A stretch of DNA of 64,000 nucleotides, from positions 8,118,501 through 8,182,500 of the forward strand of contig NZ_CP104578.1 in NCBI RefSeq assembly GCF_036826855.1. Reading direction: 5' to 3'. This DNA comes from Streptomyces sp. SJL17-4. Its GTDB lineage: Bacteria > Actinomycetota > Actinomycetes > Streptomycetales > Streptomycetaceae. The notes under the pieces are model-generated. The model saw only the letters and a list, made by a program, of their open reading frames with translations. It was not told the origin of the DNA and searched no databases. Both the position numbers and the translations under genes were made by a program. Positions 51,275 to 58,551 of this stretch are shown piece by piece. Positions within the stretch are counted from its first letter, which is position 1. Every line of letters starts with the position of its first letter.

Positions 51275-51704
51275 GCAGGGCCGCCCCTCCGAAGACCAGG
51301 CACAGCGGCGTGTACACGAGCGCGTTCAGCCACGGGAACGCCGCTCCCGAGCCGTCCTTGCCCACGACGATCCACACCAGTCCGACGGCCGCGCGCAGCA
51401 GAATCCCGGTGGCGACGGCAGCCGTGACCAGGCGCGGGATTCCGCGTCGGCGGCCACCACCGCGCGCGTGGAGCGCGACGGCGAACGCAGCGCACCCTTC
51501 GAGGGCCGCGAGCGGCAGGACCACGGCCGGCCCGAAGGACACGACGCTGCCGAGGACGGCGAGCGACAGCGCCCGCTCGTCGGCGGCGGGCCAGGTCAGA
51601 CCGGTGGCCCAGTAGAGGTGCACGAGCGCGAGGACGGCGAGCAGCGCGGCGACGCCGCGCCCGCCGATGATCGTGCGAGGCCGCTCGATGCCGATGACCG
51701 CCAT
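51261..51704 (-). CDS. DUF3995-family membrane protein
   Basis: 147 residues with four hydrophobic segments: V-A-A-L-L-A-V-L-A-L-V-H-L-Y-W-A-T-G, V-V-S-F-G-P-A-V-V-L-P-L-A-A-L-E-G, V-A-T-G-I-L-L-R-A-A-V-G-L, and P-L-C-L-V-F-G-G-A-A-L. H-L-Y-W-A-T-G-x-x-W-P is the DUF3995 signature. Function unknown. GGAGGGGGAACC precedes the ATG. Likely regulated by the attenuator-like leader at 51788-52005. Confidence 0.82.
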   Translation of the reverse strand: MAVIGIERPRTIIGGRGVAALLAVLALVHLYWATGLTWPAADERALSLAVLGSVVSFGPAVVLPLAALEGCAAFAVALHARGGGRRRGIPRLVTAAVATGILLRAAVGLVWIVVGKDGSGAAFPWLNALVYTPLCLVFGGAALRAAR

Positions 51705-51787
51705 GGTGGTTCCCCCTCCGTTCCGAGGCCGGCGCCGCAGCGCGCCGACACCCCGAGGAGGAGCGGTACCGCCCGAAGGTTCCCTGT
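51705..51787. other. Leader distal part before the DUF3995 start
   Basis: About 85 bp between hairpin 3 and the ATG. No more structure that I can see apart from the GGAGGGGG ribosome-binding site. Confidence 0.4.
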
Positions 51788-51810
51788 GATCCGCCCCACA
51801 CCGGCGGATC
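51788..51810 (-). terminator. Leader hairpin 3 of the DUF3995 operon
   Basis: GATCCGCC (51788-51795) and GGCGGATC (51803-51810), perfect 8-bp stem, 7-base loop. On the transcribed minus strand it is the last stem before the DUF3995 start, a possible terminator or stabiliser. Confidence 0.55.
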
Positions 51811-51833
51811 CGTGGGCGGCCGGGAACGCGGAC

Positions 51834-51904
51834 GACCCGTGGGCCTGGTTCCGTCCGCTCGAGTTCGGACGGAGCCGGCCGGATCTACCGGCGGCCCACG
51901 GGTC
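51834..51904 (-). promoter_or_regulatory. Leader hairpin 2, branched 12-bp stem
   Basis: GACCCGTGGGCC (51834-51845) pairs perfectly with GGCCCACGGGTC (51893-51904). Inside it, TCCGTCCG (51850-51857) pairs with CGGACGGA (51866-51873), and a third small stem is possible (CCGG at both sides of ATCTA), giving a branched structure. Too elaborate for chance at this distance. Confidence 0.6.
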
Positions 51905-51922
51905 GGGTGACTGCGTGGTTTT

Positions 51923-51965
51923 CGGCAGATGGCCTGCCGAGGTGCACAGAGTGCGACGGCAGGCC
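51923..51965 (-). promoter_or_regulatory. Leader hairpin 1 with mutually exclusive pairings
   Basis: GGCCTGCCG (51931-51939) can pair with CGGCAGGCC (51957-51965). The segment CTGCCG (51934-51939) can instead pair with CGGCAG (51923-51928). The two pairings use the same bases, so only one can form at a time. The first arm lies directly downstream of the leader ORF stop, so ribosome position could decide the outcome. Confidence 0.6.
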
Positions 51966-51966
51966 G

Positions 51967-52005
51967 TTAGCCCGCAGTCACCTCACGAATCCGAAAAGAA
52001 ACCAT
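51967..52005 (-). CDS. 12-codon leader ORF with near-perfect Shine-Dalgarno
   Basis: ATG at 52005 to TAA at 51967 on the minus strand: M-V-S-F-R-I-R-E-V-T-A-G. The upstream AAGGAGGTGATC (52024-52013) matches the 16S anti-Shine-Dalgarno almost fully, an unusually strong site. Codons GTT, TCT, TTT, ATT, CGT and ACT and the TAA stop are rare in GC-rich actinomycetes, so translation speed could be sensitive to conditions. A promoter TTGAGC-17-TAGGCT lies upstream. No experimental proof is claimed. Confidence 0.6.
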   Translation of the reverse strand: MVSFRIREVTAG

Positions 52006-52039
52006 GTTCTCGGATCACCTCCTTTCAGCGTGTGACCAC

Positions 52040-52068
52040 AGCCTAGGAAAGCCCGCGGCGACGCTCAA
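52040..52068 (-). promoter_or_regulatory. HrdB-like promoter of the leader/DUF3995-sigma operon
   Basis: On the minus strand TTGAGC (52068-52063) and TAGGCT (52045-52040), spacing 17 bp, close to the housekeeping consensus TTGAC/TAGRNT. The expected start point is ~52033, a few bases before the strong Shine-Dalgarno. Confidence 0.65.
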
Positions 52069-52095
52069 GCCATTTATTTCGAGTTCTTTTCTCGA

Positions 52096-53013
52096 TCAGC
52101 GGAGTTCCGCCGCGATCAGCGTGGCCGCGTCGGCCACCAGCGGATCGACGGGCGCCGCGTCCTCCGCGAATCGGGTGGTCAGCACGGTGAGCACGATCGG
52201 GCTGCCGTCCGGTGGCCAGGTGATGCCCGCGTCGTTGTTGCCGCCGTAGCGGCCGCCGCCGGTCTTGTCGGCGAGGAGCCAGTCGGCGGGCAGCCCCTTG
52301 CGGAACCGCTCACCGCTGGTCGTGTTGGCGAGCATCCACCCGGTGAGCCGCTCCCGGTCCCGGCGCGGAAGCGCGTCGCCGAGGACGAGGCGTCCATAGC
52401 TCCGGCTGATGGCGCGGGGCGTCGAGGTGTCCGTCTCGCGCCACGGCTCCGCCGAGTTCAGCTCGGGCTCCCAGCGGTCGAGCCGGGTCGTGCGGTCGCC
52501 GATCGACCGGGCGAACCGGGTGACGGCGGTCGGACCGCCCAGCTCGCGGAGGAGCAGGTTCGCCGCCGTGTTGTCGCTGAAGCGCAGCGTGGCGTCGCAG
52601 AGCTCGCCGACGGTCATGCCGTGGGCGAGGTTCTCGGGCAGCTCCGTCCTGGGGGACCAGCCGGACCGTTTGACGTCAGCCGCCGTGTACCGGAGGCGCC
52701 GGGCGAGGAAGGAGCCGTCGTGGTCGAGGTCGCGCAGCACGGCCGCGACGGCGAAGGTCTTGAAGACGGAGCACATCGGGAAGCGCTCGTCGGCGCGGTA
52801 CGCCACCGAGCGCCCGGTCCGCACGTCGTGGGCGAACACACCGAGCCGTGCGGCGTGCCGCTGCTCCAGCTCCCGAAGCCGGGCGACGAGGTTCTCCCCG
52901 CCGGGCGTGGAGGCGTACGCCGTCCCGCCGAGCGGTAACGCGACGGCGAGCGCGGCACCGGCGCCGAGGCCGAGCACACTGCGACGGGACGGGCTGAAAC
53001 CTGTGGTGGACAA
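52096..53013 (-). CDS. Class A beta-lactamase with Tat-type signal
   Basis: 305 residues from TTG 53013 (GGAAAGGAAA upstream). Signal contains S-R-R-S-V-L-G plus Ala/Gly-rich core ending T-A-Y-A-S, twin-arginine type. Class A motifs: S82-V-F-K85, S146-D-N148, E182-P-E-L-N, K250-T-G. All catalytic residues are present, so a functional penicillinase/cephalosporinase is expected. Three ~30-bp iterons lie 55-145 bp upstream (53068-53150). The terminator is not evident. Confidence 0.93.
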   Translation of the reverse strand: MSTTGFSPSRRSVLGLGAGAALAVALPLGGTAYASTPGGENLVARLRELEQRHAARLGVFAHDVRTGRSVAYRADERFPMCSVFKTFAVAAVLRDLDHDGSFLARRLRYTAADVKRSGWSPRTELPENLAHGMTVGELCDATLRFSDNTAANLLLRELGGPTAVTRFARSIGDRTTRLDRWEPELNSAEPWRETDTSTPRAISRSYGRLVLGDALPRRDRERLTGWMLANTTSGERFRKGLPADWLLADKTGGGRYGGNNDAGITWPPDGSPIVLTVLTTRFAEDAAPVDPLVADAATLIAAELR

Positions 53014-53067
53014 GGTGATTTCCTTTCCGGAGCGATCACTGCACAGGGAAACACGCAGAGGCACCCC

Positions 53068-53147
53068 CGACCGGTTTCGACAAGCACGGGCCGTCGCCGA
53101 CCGGTTTCGACAGGCGCGGGCCGCCCCCCGACCGGTTTCGACAGGTA
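53068..53147. repeat. Three direct iterons upstream of the beta-lactamase gene
   Basis: CGACCGGTTTCGACA occurs at 53068, 53098 and 53129, spacing 30 and 31 bp, about three DNA turns each, so the copies lie on the same face. Possible regulator-binding array; not CRISPR (only 15 bp, spacers nearly the same length but GC-rich and alike). Confidence 0.65.
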
Positions 53148-53174
53148 TCGGCCCGGGGCCCGGCACCGCCGACG

Positions 53175-53866
53175 TCAGTCGTCACGCCCCTGCCATGTCG
53201 TGACACAGGCCTCGTTGCCCTCGCCGTCGGCCAGGACCCAGAAGGCCGGGGCCCGGTCCTCGGACACGAGACGGCCGCCCGCCGTCAGCGCGGCGTCGAC
53301 CTCCGCAGCGCCTCGTCGTGCGGCACACAGAGGTCGAAGTGGACGCGATTGCGCTGCGGGCGCGGGGCGTCCATCTGCTGGAACCACACCGCCGGGCCCT
53401 GCCCGAGGGGGGCGACGAGCGCGGCTCCGGGTCCGTCGGGCCCGGGCTCGTCCGCGTACCCGAGGAGCGCCTTCCAGAACGGCCGGATCGCGGCGATGTC
53501 GAGCGCGTCGATCCCGATCTCCAGGAGCTGGAGCGACCGCGGTGCCCCCGTCGCGATCTCGGGCCCGGTGCGCAGTCCCAGCCCGGCGACGGCGGCGGAC
53601 ACCCGGTGCGCGAGTTCGACGTCCAGGGTGGTGACGGCCGCGTGCCCGGCGGACCGCAGGGTGAGCAGGACCCGTCCGGGCCGGAGGTCGACAGCCAGGT
53701 GCCGGTCGGCGTCGTCACCGCACGCGGCGACCGCGAGCGTCGCCACCTCGGCCGCCCGCGCCATCGACCCGACCGGAACCGCCGCGTGGAGGCCGCCCAG
53801 CAGATAGCGCCAACCGGACTCCTCGACCGCGGCCGAGGCGCGCGGGCCGTTCAGTGTCGTCTCCAT
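53175..53866 (-). pseudogene. VOC-superfamily protein gene with a frameshift
   Basis: From ATG 53866 (ATG 53875 or 53908 possible), residues up to H-F-D-L-C-V-P-H-D-E-A-L form most of a two-module VOC protein (T-L-D-V-E-L-A-H-R and D-I-A-A-I-R-P-F-W). The frame then ends R-R-S-T-P-R at 53285. The expected remainder (V-D-A-A-L-T-A-G-G-R-L, A-F-W-V-L-A-D-G-E-G-N-E-A-C-V-T) continues in another frame to a stop at 53175. A net shift near 53305 (one base lost or two gained) explains it. True pseudogene or sequencing error. Confidence 0.65.
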
Positions 53867-53918
53867 ACGGGGCATCCTCGCAGCCACGGACGCCGGGTGA
53901 CGTGCCATCAGGGAACCG

Positions 53919-54542
53919 TCAGGGGCCGCCGAACGTCCACGCCTCGATGTCGCGGTACCGGATCGGCCCCGGTCCGCGGCCGAAGTTGCTGCCGACCAGG
54001 TGGAGACGTTCGGCCCGCCATGGGCGACCGGTGAAGCCGGTCAGCCCGGTGGCCACGTCCACCACGCTCGACTGATCGTCCCGGCGGGCGCGTGCCAGCG
54101 TCAGATGGGGGCGCAGCGGCCGGTCCTCGAAGGGGATGCCGCACTCCTTGACCACGCCACGGACGTCGGCGGCGAGCCGGTGCAGTCCGTCGACGTCCCC
54201 GTCGATCCCGCTCCACAGCACCCGCTCGTCGAAGTGCCCGCCGCCCCGCAGGGCCAGTTCCAGCGGCCCGTGCGACGCCGCGAGGTCCGCGAGCGGCTGC
54301 CGGAGCAGCGGCACCGTCGCGACCGGCAGCTCCCCGAGGAACGCCAGGGTGATGTGCCAGTCCTCGATACGGTTCCACCGCATCCGCGGGTACGCGTCGT
54401 ACGCGGGGCGGAGCTCCCGCTCCAGCTCGTCCTTCGCCCCGTCGGGCGGGGCGAGGGCGATGAAGACGCGAACCGTCCCCGTCCGATCCCGATCCCGCTC
54501 GCCCTCACCGGGCTCCGTGCCCTGCCCGCGCGCCTCAGTCAT
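53919..54542 (-). CDS. thpR: 2'-5' RNA ligase/cyclic phosphodiesterase-like protein (2H family)
   Basis: 207 residues. Two HxTx motifs: W-H-I-T-L-A-F-L-G and P-H-L-T-L-A-R, and the F-I-A-L-A-P-P start. These are the two catalytic His/Thr pairs of 2H phosphoesterases, which open 2',3'-cyclic phosphates or ligate tRNA halves; in vivo role often unclear. ATG 54542 and an acidic/basic tail (E-G-E-R-D-R-D-R-T) precede the domain. Divergent from the delta-60 gene by 274 bp. Confidence 0.82.
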   Translation of the reverse strand: MTEARGQGTEPGEGERDRDRTGTVRVFIALAPPDGAKDELERELRPAYDAYPRMRWNRIEDWHITLAFLGELPVATVPLLRQPLADLAASHGPLELALRGGGHFDERVLWSGIDGDVDGLHRLAADVRGVVKECGIPFEDRPLRPHLTLARARRDDQSSVVDVATGLTGFTGRPWRAERLHLVGSNFGRGPGPIRYRDIEAWTFGGP

Positions 54543-54816
54543 GTCCCGTTCCCTGTTCCCCGTACGCCCGGCGTGGCCGTGGCCGTGGCCGATTCCGATG
54601 TGAGGGTACGCGGTGTCCGCACGACCCCCCGGCGCCGGGGACGCGCCCACCGACCAGCGGCGGAGCCGACCGATCGCGCCGCGCGCGCTCCCTCGCGGGG
54701 GTGGTTCCCAAGGGCCGGTGAGCGTAGTCCGGCACGGCCCGCGGGAACGGGGCCCGCTTCGGCACGAAGCTGTGCGCTGCTCCCCGTACACCACGAAGAC
54801 GGAGGTTCGTACGCAG

Positions 54817-56856
54817 ATGACCCACGTACAGCTGAGACCGGCGGAACGGCGGCGCAGGCCCGGCGGGAGGGCCGGGGTGCCGGCCGCGCTCGGCATGGCG
54901 CTCGTCCTCGCGCTGCCCGGCACCGCGCTCGCCGCCCCGGGCGATCTGGATCCGACGTTCGGCCCCGACGGCCGGGTGACGACCCCGATCACCGGGTACG
55001 CGGAAGGCCACGACATCGCGCGGCAGGCCGACGGGAGGCTGGTCGTGGTCGGGACGAGCGAGGCCGGCTTCGCGCTCGCCCGCTACGACACCGACGGCGG
55101 CCTCGACCCCGGCTTCGGCGGGGACGGCACGGTGACCAGCGACTTCGGCGGTGGCGCTCATACCGCCAACGCCGTCGCGATCCAGCCGTCCGACGGAAAG
55201 ATCGTCGTGGCGGGCACCACCGAGGTGATCGCGGAGGAGGGCGGCGGCTGCTGCTTCTTCTCCGTGGCCCGGTACAACACCGACGGCAGCCTCGACACCG
55301 CCTTCGGCGACGGCGGTCTGGTGCGCGTCGAGGAGTTCGGCGGGTCCGCGGACGGCGCCGACGTGGCCGTCCAGCCCGACGGCAGGATCGTCGCCGTGGG
55401 CAAGGGCGGCGGCGGAGGCTTCGCACTCGTCCGCCTCGGCACCGACGGCGGCCTCGACCCCAGCCTCGGCGGTGACGGTGCGGTCGTCGCGGGATTCACC
55501 CCCACCTCGCCGCAGGACGGCGGCGGTATCGCCCGCGGTATGGCGCTCCAGCCGGACGGCAGGATCGTGGCCGTCGGCTATGTGGGCAACACCGCCTTCG
55601 ACATCGGCGTGGCCCGGTACAACACCGACGGCAGTCTCGACCCCGGCTTCAGCGGTGACGGCATGGTGACCGCGGACTTCGGCGGCACCGAGTTCGGCAA
55701 CGCCGTGGCCGTCCAGCCCGACGGCAGGATCGTCGCCGCCGGTTCCGGCGGCCTGGGCTTCGCCGTCCTCCGCTACAACGCCGACGGCACCCCCGACGCC
55801 GGCTTCGGCACGGCCGGCCGTACGTCGGTCAACGCCCCCGGCGACGGCGGCATCGCGTACGGTCTGGCGCTCCAGCAGAACGGCAAGATCGTGCTCGCCG
55901 GACGCGCCGACGACCCGAACAGCTCCGAGGCCAACGACTTCGGCCTGGCCCGCCTTCACGTCAACGGCGCGGTGGACACCGGCTTCGGCGGCGACGGCTT
56001 CGTCGTGACCGGCTTCAACGACTTCGACGAGGCCCGCGGCGTGCTCGTCCAGCCCGACGGCAAGATCGTCGCGGCCGGGTACGGAGCGGGCTTCGCCTTC
56101 GCCCTCGCCCGCTACCAGGGCGGTGACGGTACGACTCCGCCCCCGCCGAGCGCCGACCTGTCGGTGACGAAGACCGGGACGACCACCGTGAGCATCGGCG
56201 ACCGCGCCACGTACACGGTACGGGTCACCAACGCCGCGACGTCCACGGCCACCGCGACCGGCGTCTCGCTCTCCGACACGCTCTCGGGAGCCGGGGCCAC
56301 GCTCGTCTCGGCGGTTCCCTCACAGGGCACCTGTACGACGACCACGACCGGCGCCACCTGCGCCCTCGGCTCGCTGGCCCCGGGCGCGAGCGCGACCGTC
56401 ACGGTCACGGCCGAACCCCGCGCCGTCGGCACCCTCACCAACGCGGCCGGCGTCAGCGGCTCGCCCCAGGACCCGGTGACCTCCGACAACACGGCCACCG
56501 CGACCACCTCGGTGAACAACGCGCGCGGGTGCACCATCATCGGCACCAGCGCCACCGAGACCCTCAACGGCGGCTTCGCCAACGACGTGATCTGCGGCCT
56601 CGGCGGCAACGACACCATCCGGGCGAGCTACGGCAACGACACGGTCCACGGCGGCTTCGGGAACGACAACATCGACGGCGGCTTCGGCGACGACACCCTG
56701 AACGGCGGCCCGGGCAACGACACCCTGACCGGCTACTACGGCAACGACCGCCTCACCACCACCGACGGCACCCCGGGCAACGACACCGCCAACGGCGGCG
56801 CCGGCACGGACACCTGCACCACCGACCCGGGCGACGTCCGCATCAGCTGCCCCTGA
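54817..56856 (+). CDS. Secreted delta-60-repeat protein with DUF11 and RTX-type calcium repeats
   Basis: 679 residues. Signal ends A-L-A-A-P-G-D. Residues ~40-440 hold about eight ~50-residue delta-60 repeats, each with D-G-x-L-D-x-x-F-G and V-A-V-Q-P-D-G-R-I-V-A-V-G. Residues ~450-570 are a DUF11 beta-sandwich (A-D-L-S-V-T-K-T-G). Residues ~580-665 have RTX nonapeptides (G-G-N-D-T-I, G-G-F-G-N-D-N-I-D-G-G). A Cys-containing end (D-T-C-T-T-D-P) closes it. Role likely surface adhesion or matrix. No LPXTG anchor is seen. Confidence 0.82.
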   Translation: MTHVQLRPAERRRRPGGRAGVPAALGMALVLALPGTALAAPGDLDPTFGPDGRVTTPITGYAEGHDIARQADGRLVVVGTSEAGFALARYDTDGGLDPGFGGDGTVTSDFGGGAHTANAVAIQPSDGKIVVAGTTEVIAEEGGGCCFFSVARYNTDGSLDTAFGDGGLVRVEEFGGSADGADVAVQPDGRIVAVGKGGGGGFALVRLGTDGGLDPSLGGDGAVVAGFTPTSPQDGGGIARGMALQPDGRIVAVGYVGNTAFDIGVARYNTDGSLDPGFSGDGMVTADFGGTEFGNAVAVQPDGRIVAAGSGGLGFAVLRYNADGTPDAGFGTAGRTSVNAPGDGGIAYGLALQQNGKIVLAGRADDPNSSEANDFGLARLHVNGAVDTGFGGDGFVVTGFNDFDEARGVLVQPDGKIVAAGYGAGFAFALARYQGGDGTTPPPPSADLSVTKTGTTTVSIGDRATYTVRVTNAATSTATATGVSLSDTLSGAGATLVSAVPSQGTCTTTTTGATCALGSLAPGASATVTVTAEPRAVGTLTNAAGVSGSPQDPVTSDNTATATTSVNNARGCTIIGTSATETLNGGFANDVICGLGGNDTIRASYGNDTVHGGFGNDNIDGGFGDDTLNGGPGNDTLTGYYGNDRLTTTDGTPGNDTANGGAGTDTCTTDPGDVRISCP

Positions 56857-56886
56857 GCCGACCGGCGTTCACGCCCCCTCCCCTCC

Positions 56887-56920
56887 GAGTGCCGTCGCCG
56901 CCGTCACGGCGACGGCACTC
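56887..56920. terminator. Terminator hairpin between convergent genes
   Basis: GAGTGCCGTCGCCG (56887-56900) pairs perfectly with CGGCGACGGCACTC (56907-56920), 6-base loop. Overlaps the end of the SGNH gene on the minus strand and follows the delta-60 gene on the plus strand. Confidence 0.85.
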
Positions 56921-57527
56921 CCACCCCGGCCGCCGCCAGCCACGCGCGCGCGACGACACGGTGGCCGAGCGGGCTCGGATGGACCCCGTCCGGGGCGAGT
57001 GCGGCCGCGCCGTGCACCTCGGCGGCGCGCGGCAGTGCCAGGTCCGTGCGCACCACGGTCGCGCCGTGAGCGGTGGCCGTGCGCAGGACGGCGTCCGTAC
57101 GGGGTGTGAGGTCCTCGAACCACGTCTCCTGCTCGGGGCCGGCCGGGAGCAGGAACGGCGTCATGACGAACAGCCGGGCGGCGCACTTCTCCTCGGTGAG
57201 GGTGAGGACGCGGTCGAGGCAGGCCTCGAACTCCGCCACCGGGCTGAGGAGTCCGCGGTCGTAGCGGCGCCAGGTGTCGTTGATGCCGATCAGGACGGTG
57301 ACCACCGCAGGGCCGAGCGCGAGGACGTCGGTGGCCCAGCGCGCCTCCAGGTCGTGGACCCGATGGCCGTCGACTCCCTTGTTGACGACCGTCGCGGGGG
57401 AGGGGAGGGCCTCGGCGATCATCCGTACGTAGCCGTCGCCGAGGGACGTGGGGTCGTCGCGGTCCCGGCCGGCGGCCGTGACGGAGTCACCGATGAAGAG
57501 CAGCCGGTCGTCCCGGGTGAACCGCAT
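56904..57527 (-). CDS. SGNH/GDSL-type hydrolase (acetylesterase-like)
   Basis: 207 residues, cytosolic. Block I F-I-G-D-S-V-T, a block III-like G-I-N-D-T, block V D-G-V-H-P-S. Ser, Asp and His of a lipolytic/esterase triad are therefore in place. Related enzymes remove acetyl groups from sugar polymers or side chains; its position 12 bp after the FAH gene suggests the same sugar-acid pathway. Confidence 0.85.
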   Translation of the reverse strand: MRFTRDDRLLFIGDSVTAAGRDRDDPTSLGDGYVRMIAEALPSPATVVNKGVDGHRVHDLEARWATDVLALGPAVVTVLIGINDTWRRYDRGLLSPVAEFEACLDRVLTLTEEKCAARLFVMTPFLLPAGPEQETWFEDLTPRTDAVLRTATAHGATVVRTDLALPRAAEVHGAAALAPDGVHPSPLGHRVVARAWLAAAGVGVPSP

Positions 57528-57539
57528 GCGCGTCTCCTC

Positions 57540-58409
57540 TCAGGCCTGTCGGAAGGTCTGGCGCATGGTGCCGAGGCCGTCGATCCCGCACTCGACCACA
57601 TCGCCGTGCCGCAGGTACGGCCGGGGCTCGGGCCGGCCGAGCGCCACACCGGCCGGGGTGCCGGTGTTGATGACGTCCCCGGGGTGCAGGACCATGAACC
57701 GGCTGAGGTAGCGGATGATCCCGGCGACCGGGAACACCATGTCCGCGGTCGAGCCGTGCTGACGCTCGACGCCGTTCACCGACAGCCACAGCGTGAGCTT
57801 CTGCGGGTCGGGGATCTCGTCCGGAGTGACGAGCCACGGGCCGAGCGGGTTGAACGTCTCGCAGCTCTTCCCTTTGTCCCACTGACCGCCCCGCTCCAGC
57901 TGGAACGCGCGCTCGGAGACATCGTGCGAGACCGCGTACCCGGCGACGCACGCGAGCGCCTCCTCATCGCTCTCCAGGTACCGGGCGGTCCTGCCGAGCA
58001 CCACCGCCAACTCGACCTCGTAGTCGGTCTTGACGCTGCCCCGCGGAATCAGCACCTCGTCGTACGGCCCCGTGACCGTCCAGGGGTCCTTCATGAACAC
58101 CACCGGCTCGGCGGGGAGTTCGGCTCCCGTCTCCTCCGCGTGGTCACGGTAGTTGAGGCCGATGCAGACGACCTTCCCGGGCCGCGCGACCGGCGCCCCG
58201 ACACGTATCCGGTCACCCGGAACGTCCAGGGACGGCAGGAGTCCCGCCGCCACGGCTTCGGCGAGCCGGTCGAGCACGCCGTCGGCGAGCGAGCGGTGGT
58301 CGATCCCCTCGGCGACGCCGGAGGCGTCCAGCAGCCCACCGGCTGCATCCAGGACCGCGAGGCGCTCCGCCCCTGCTTCCCCGACCCTCAGCACGCGCAT
58401 GCCAGCCAT
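57540..58409 (-). CDS. FAH-family hydrolase (fumarylacetoacetate hydrolase fold)
   Basis: 289 residues. C-terminal FAH domain with K-V-V-C-I-G-L-N-Y-R-D-H-A-E-E, P-V-V-F-M-K-D-P, D-Y-E-V-E-L-A-V-V-L-G-R and S-H-D-V-S-E-R, where Glu/Asp/Asp bind the metal. Members hydrolyse C-C bonds of diketo acids, including 2,4-diketo-3-deoxy sugar acids. Given the KdgD-like and 2-hydroxyacid genes nearby, a 2-keto-3-deoxy sugar-acid derivative is a probable substrate. Divergent from the dehydrogenase gene; an operator-like palindrome ACATCGGATGT is between them. Confidence 0.87.
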   Translation of the reverse strand: MAGMRVLRVGEAGAERLAVLDAAGGLLDASGVAEGIDHRSLADGVLDRLAEAVAAGLLPSLDVPGDRIRVGAPVARPGKVVCIGLNYRDHAEETGAELPAEPVVFMKDPWTVTGPYDEVLIPRGSVKTDYEVELAVVLGRTARYLESDEEALACVAGYAVSHDVSERAFQLERGGQWDKGKSCETFNPLGPWLVTPDEIPDPQKLTLWLSVNGVERQHGSTADMVFPVAGIIRYLSRFMVLHPGDVINTGTPAGVALGRPEPRPYLRHGDVVECGIDGLGTMRQTFRQA

Positions 58410-58421
58410 CCTTCACGATAG

Positions 58422-58432
58422 ACATCGGATGT
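58422..58432. promoter_or_regulatory. Operator-like palindrome ACATCGGATGT
   Basis: ACATC-G-GATGT, perfect 5-1-5 inverted repeat, between the FAH and 2-hydroxyacid dehydrogenase genes. Half-site CCGATGT recurs at 58500-58507. A related arm GACATCG/CGATGTC occurs at 59620-59645. Fits a GntR/IclR-type operator; the regulator is outside the window. Confidence 0.5.
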
Positions 58433-58551
58433 ATCGACTCATGGATGCAAGCAATCACCCGCAGTCTTGTCCAGCACTTCGACGGAATCAGGTCTGTCCT
58501 CCGATGTATCGTGTGGCCGCCGATACCGCCACGCCCCAGGAGGCCGAGCCG

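Noticed and set aside
52011..52026. Exact 15-base match to the end of 16S rRNA (GGATCACCTCCTTTC)
   Set aside because: The match does not extend upstream into rRNA sequence. It is better explained as a strong Shine-Dalgarno site on the other strand.
53068..53147. Possible CRISPR array
   Set aside because: Only three 15-bp repeats, GC-rich related spacers of 15-16 bp, no cas genes. Treated as iterons.
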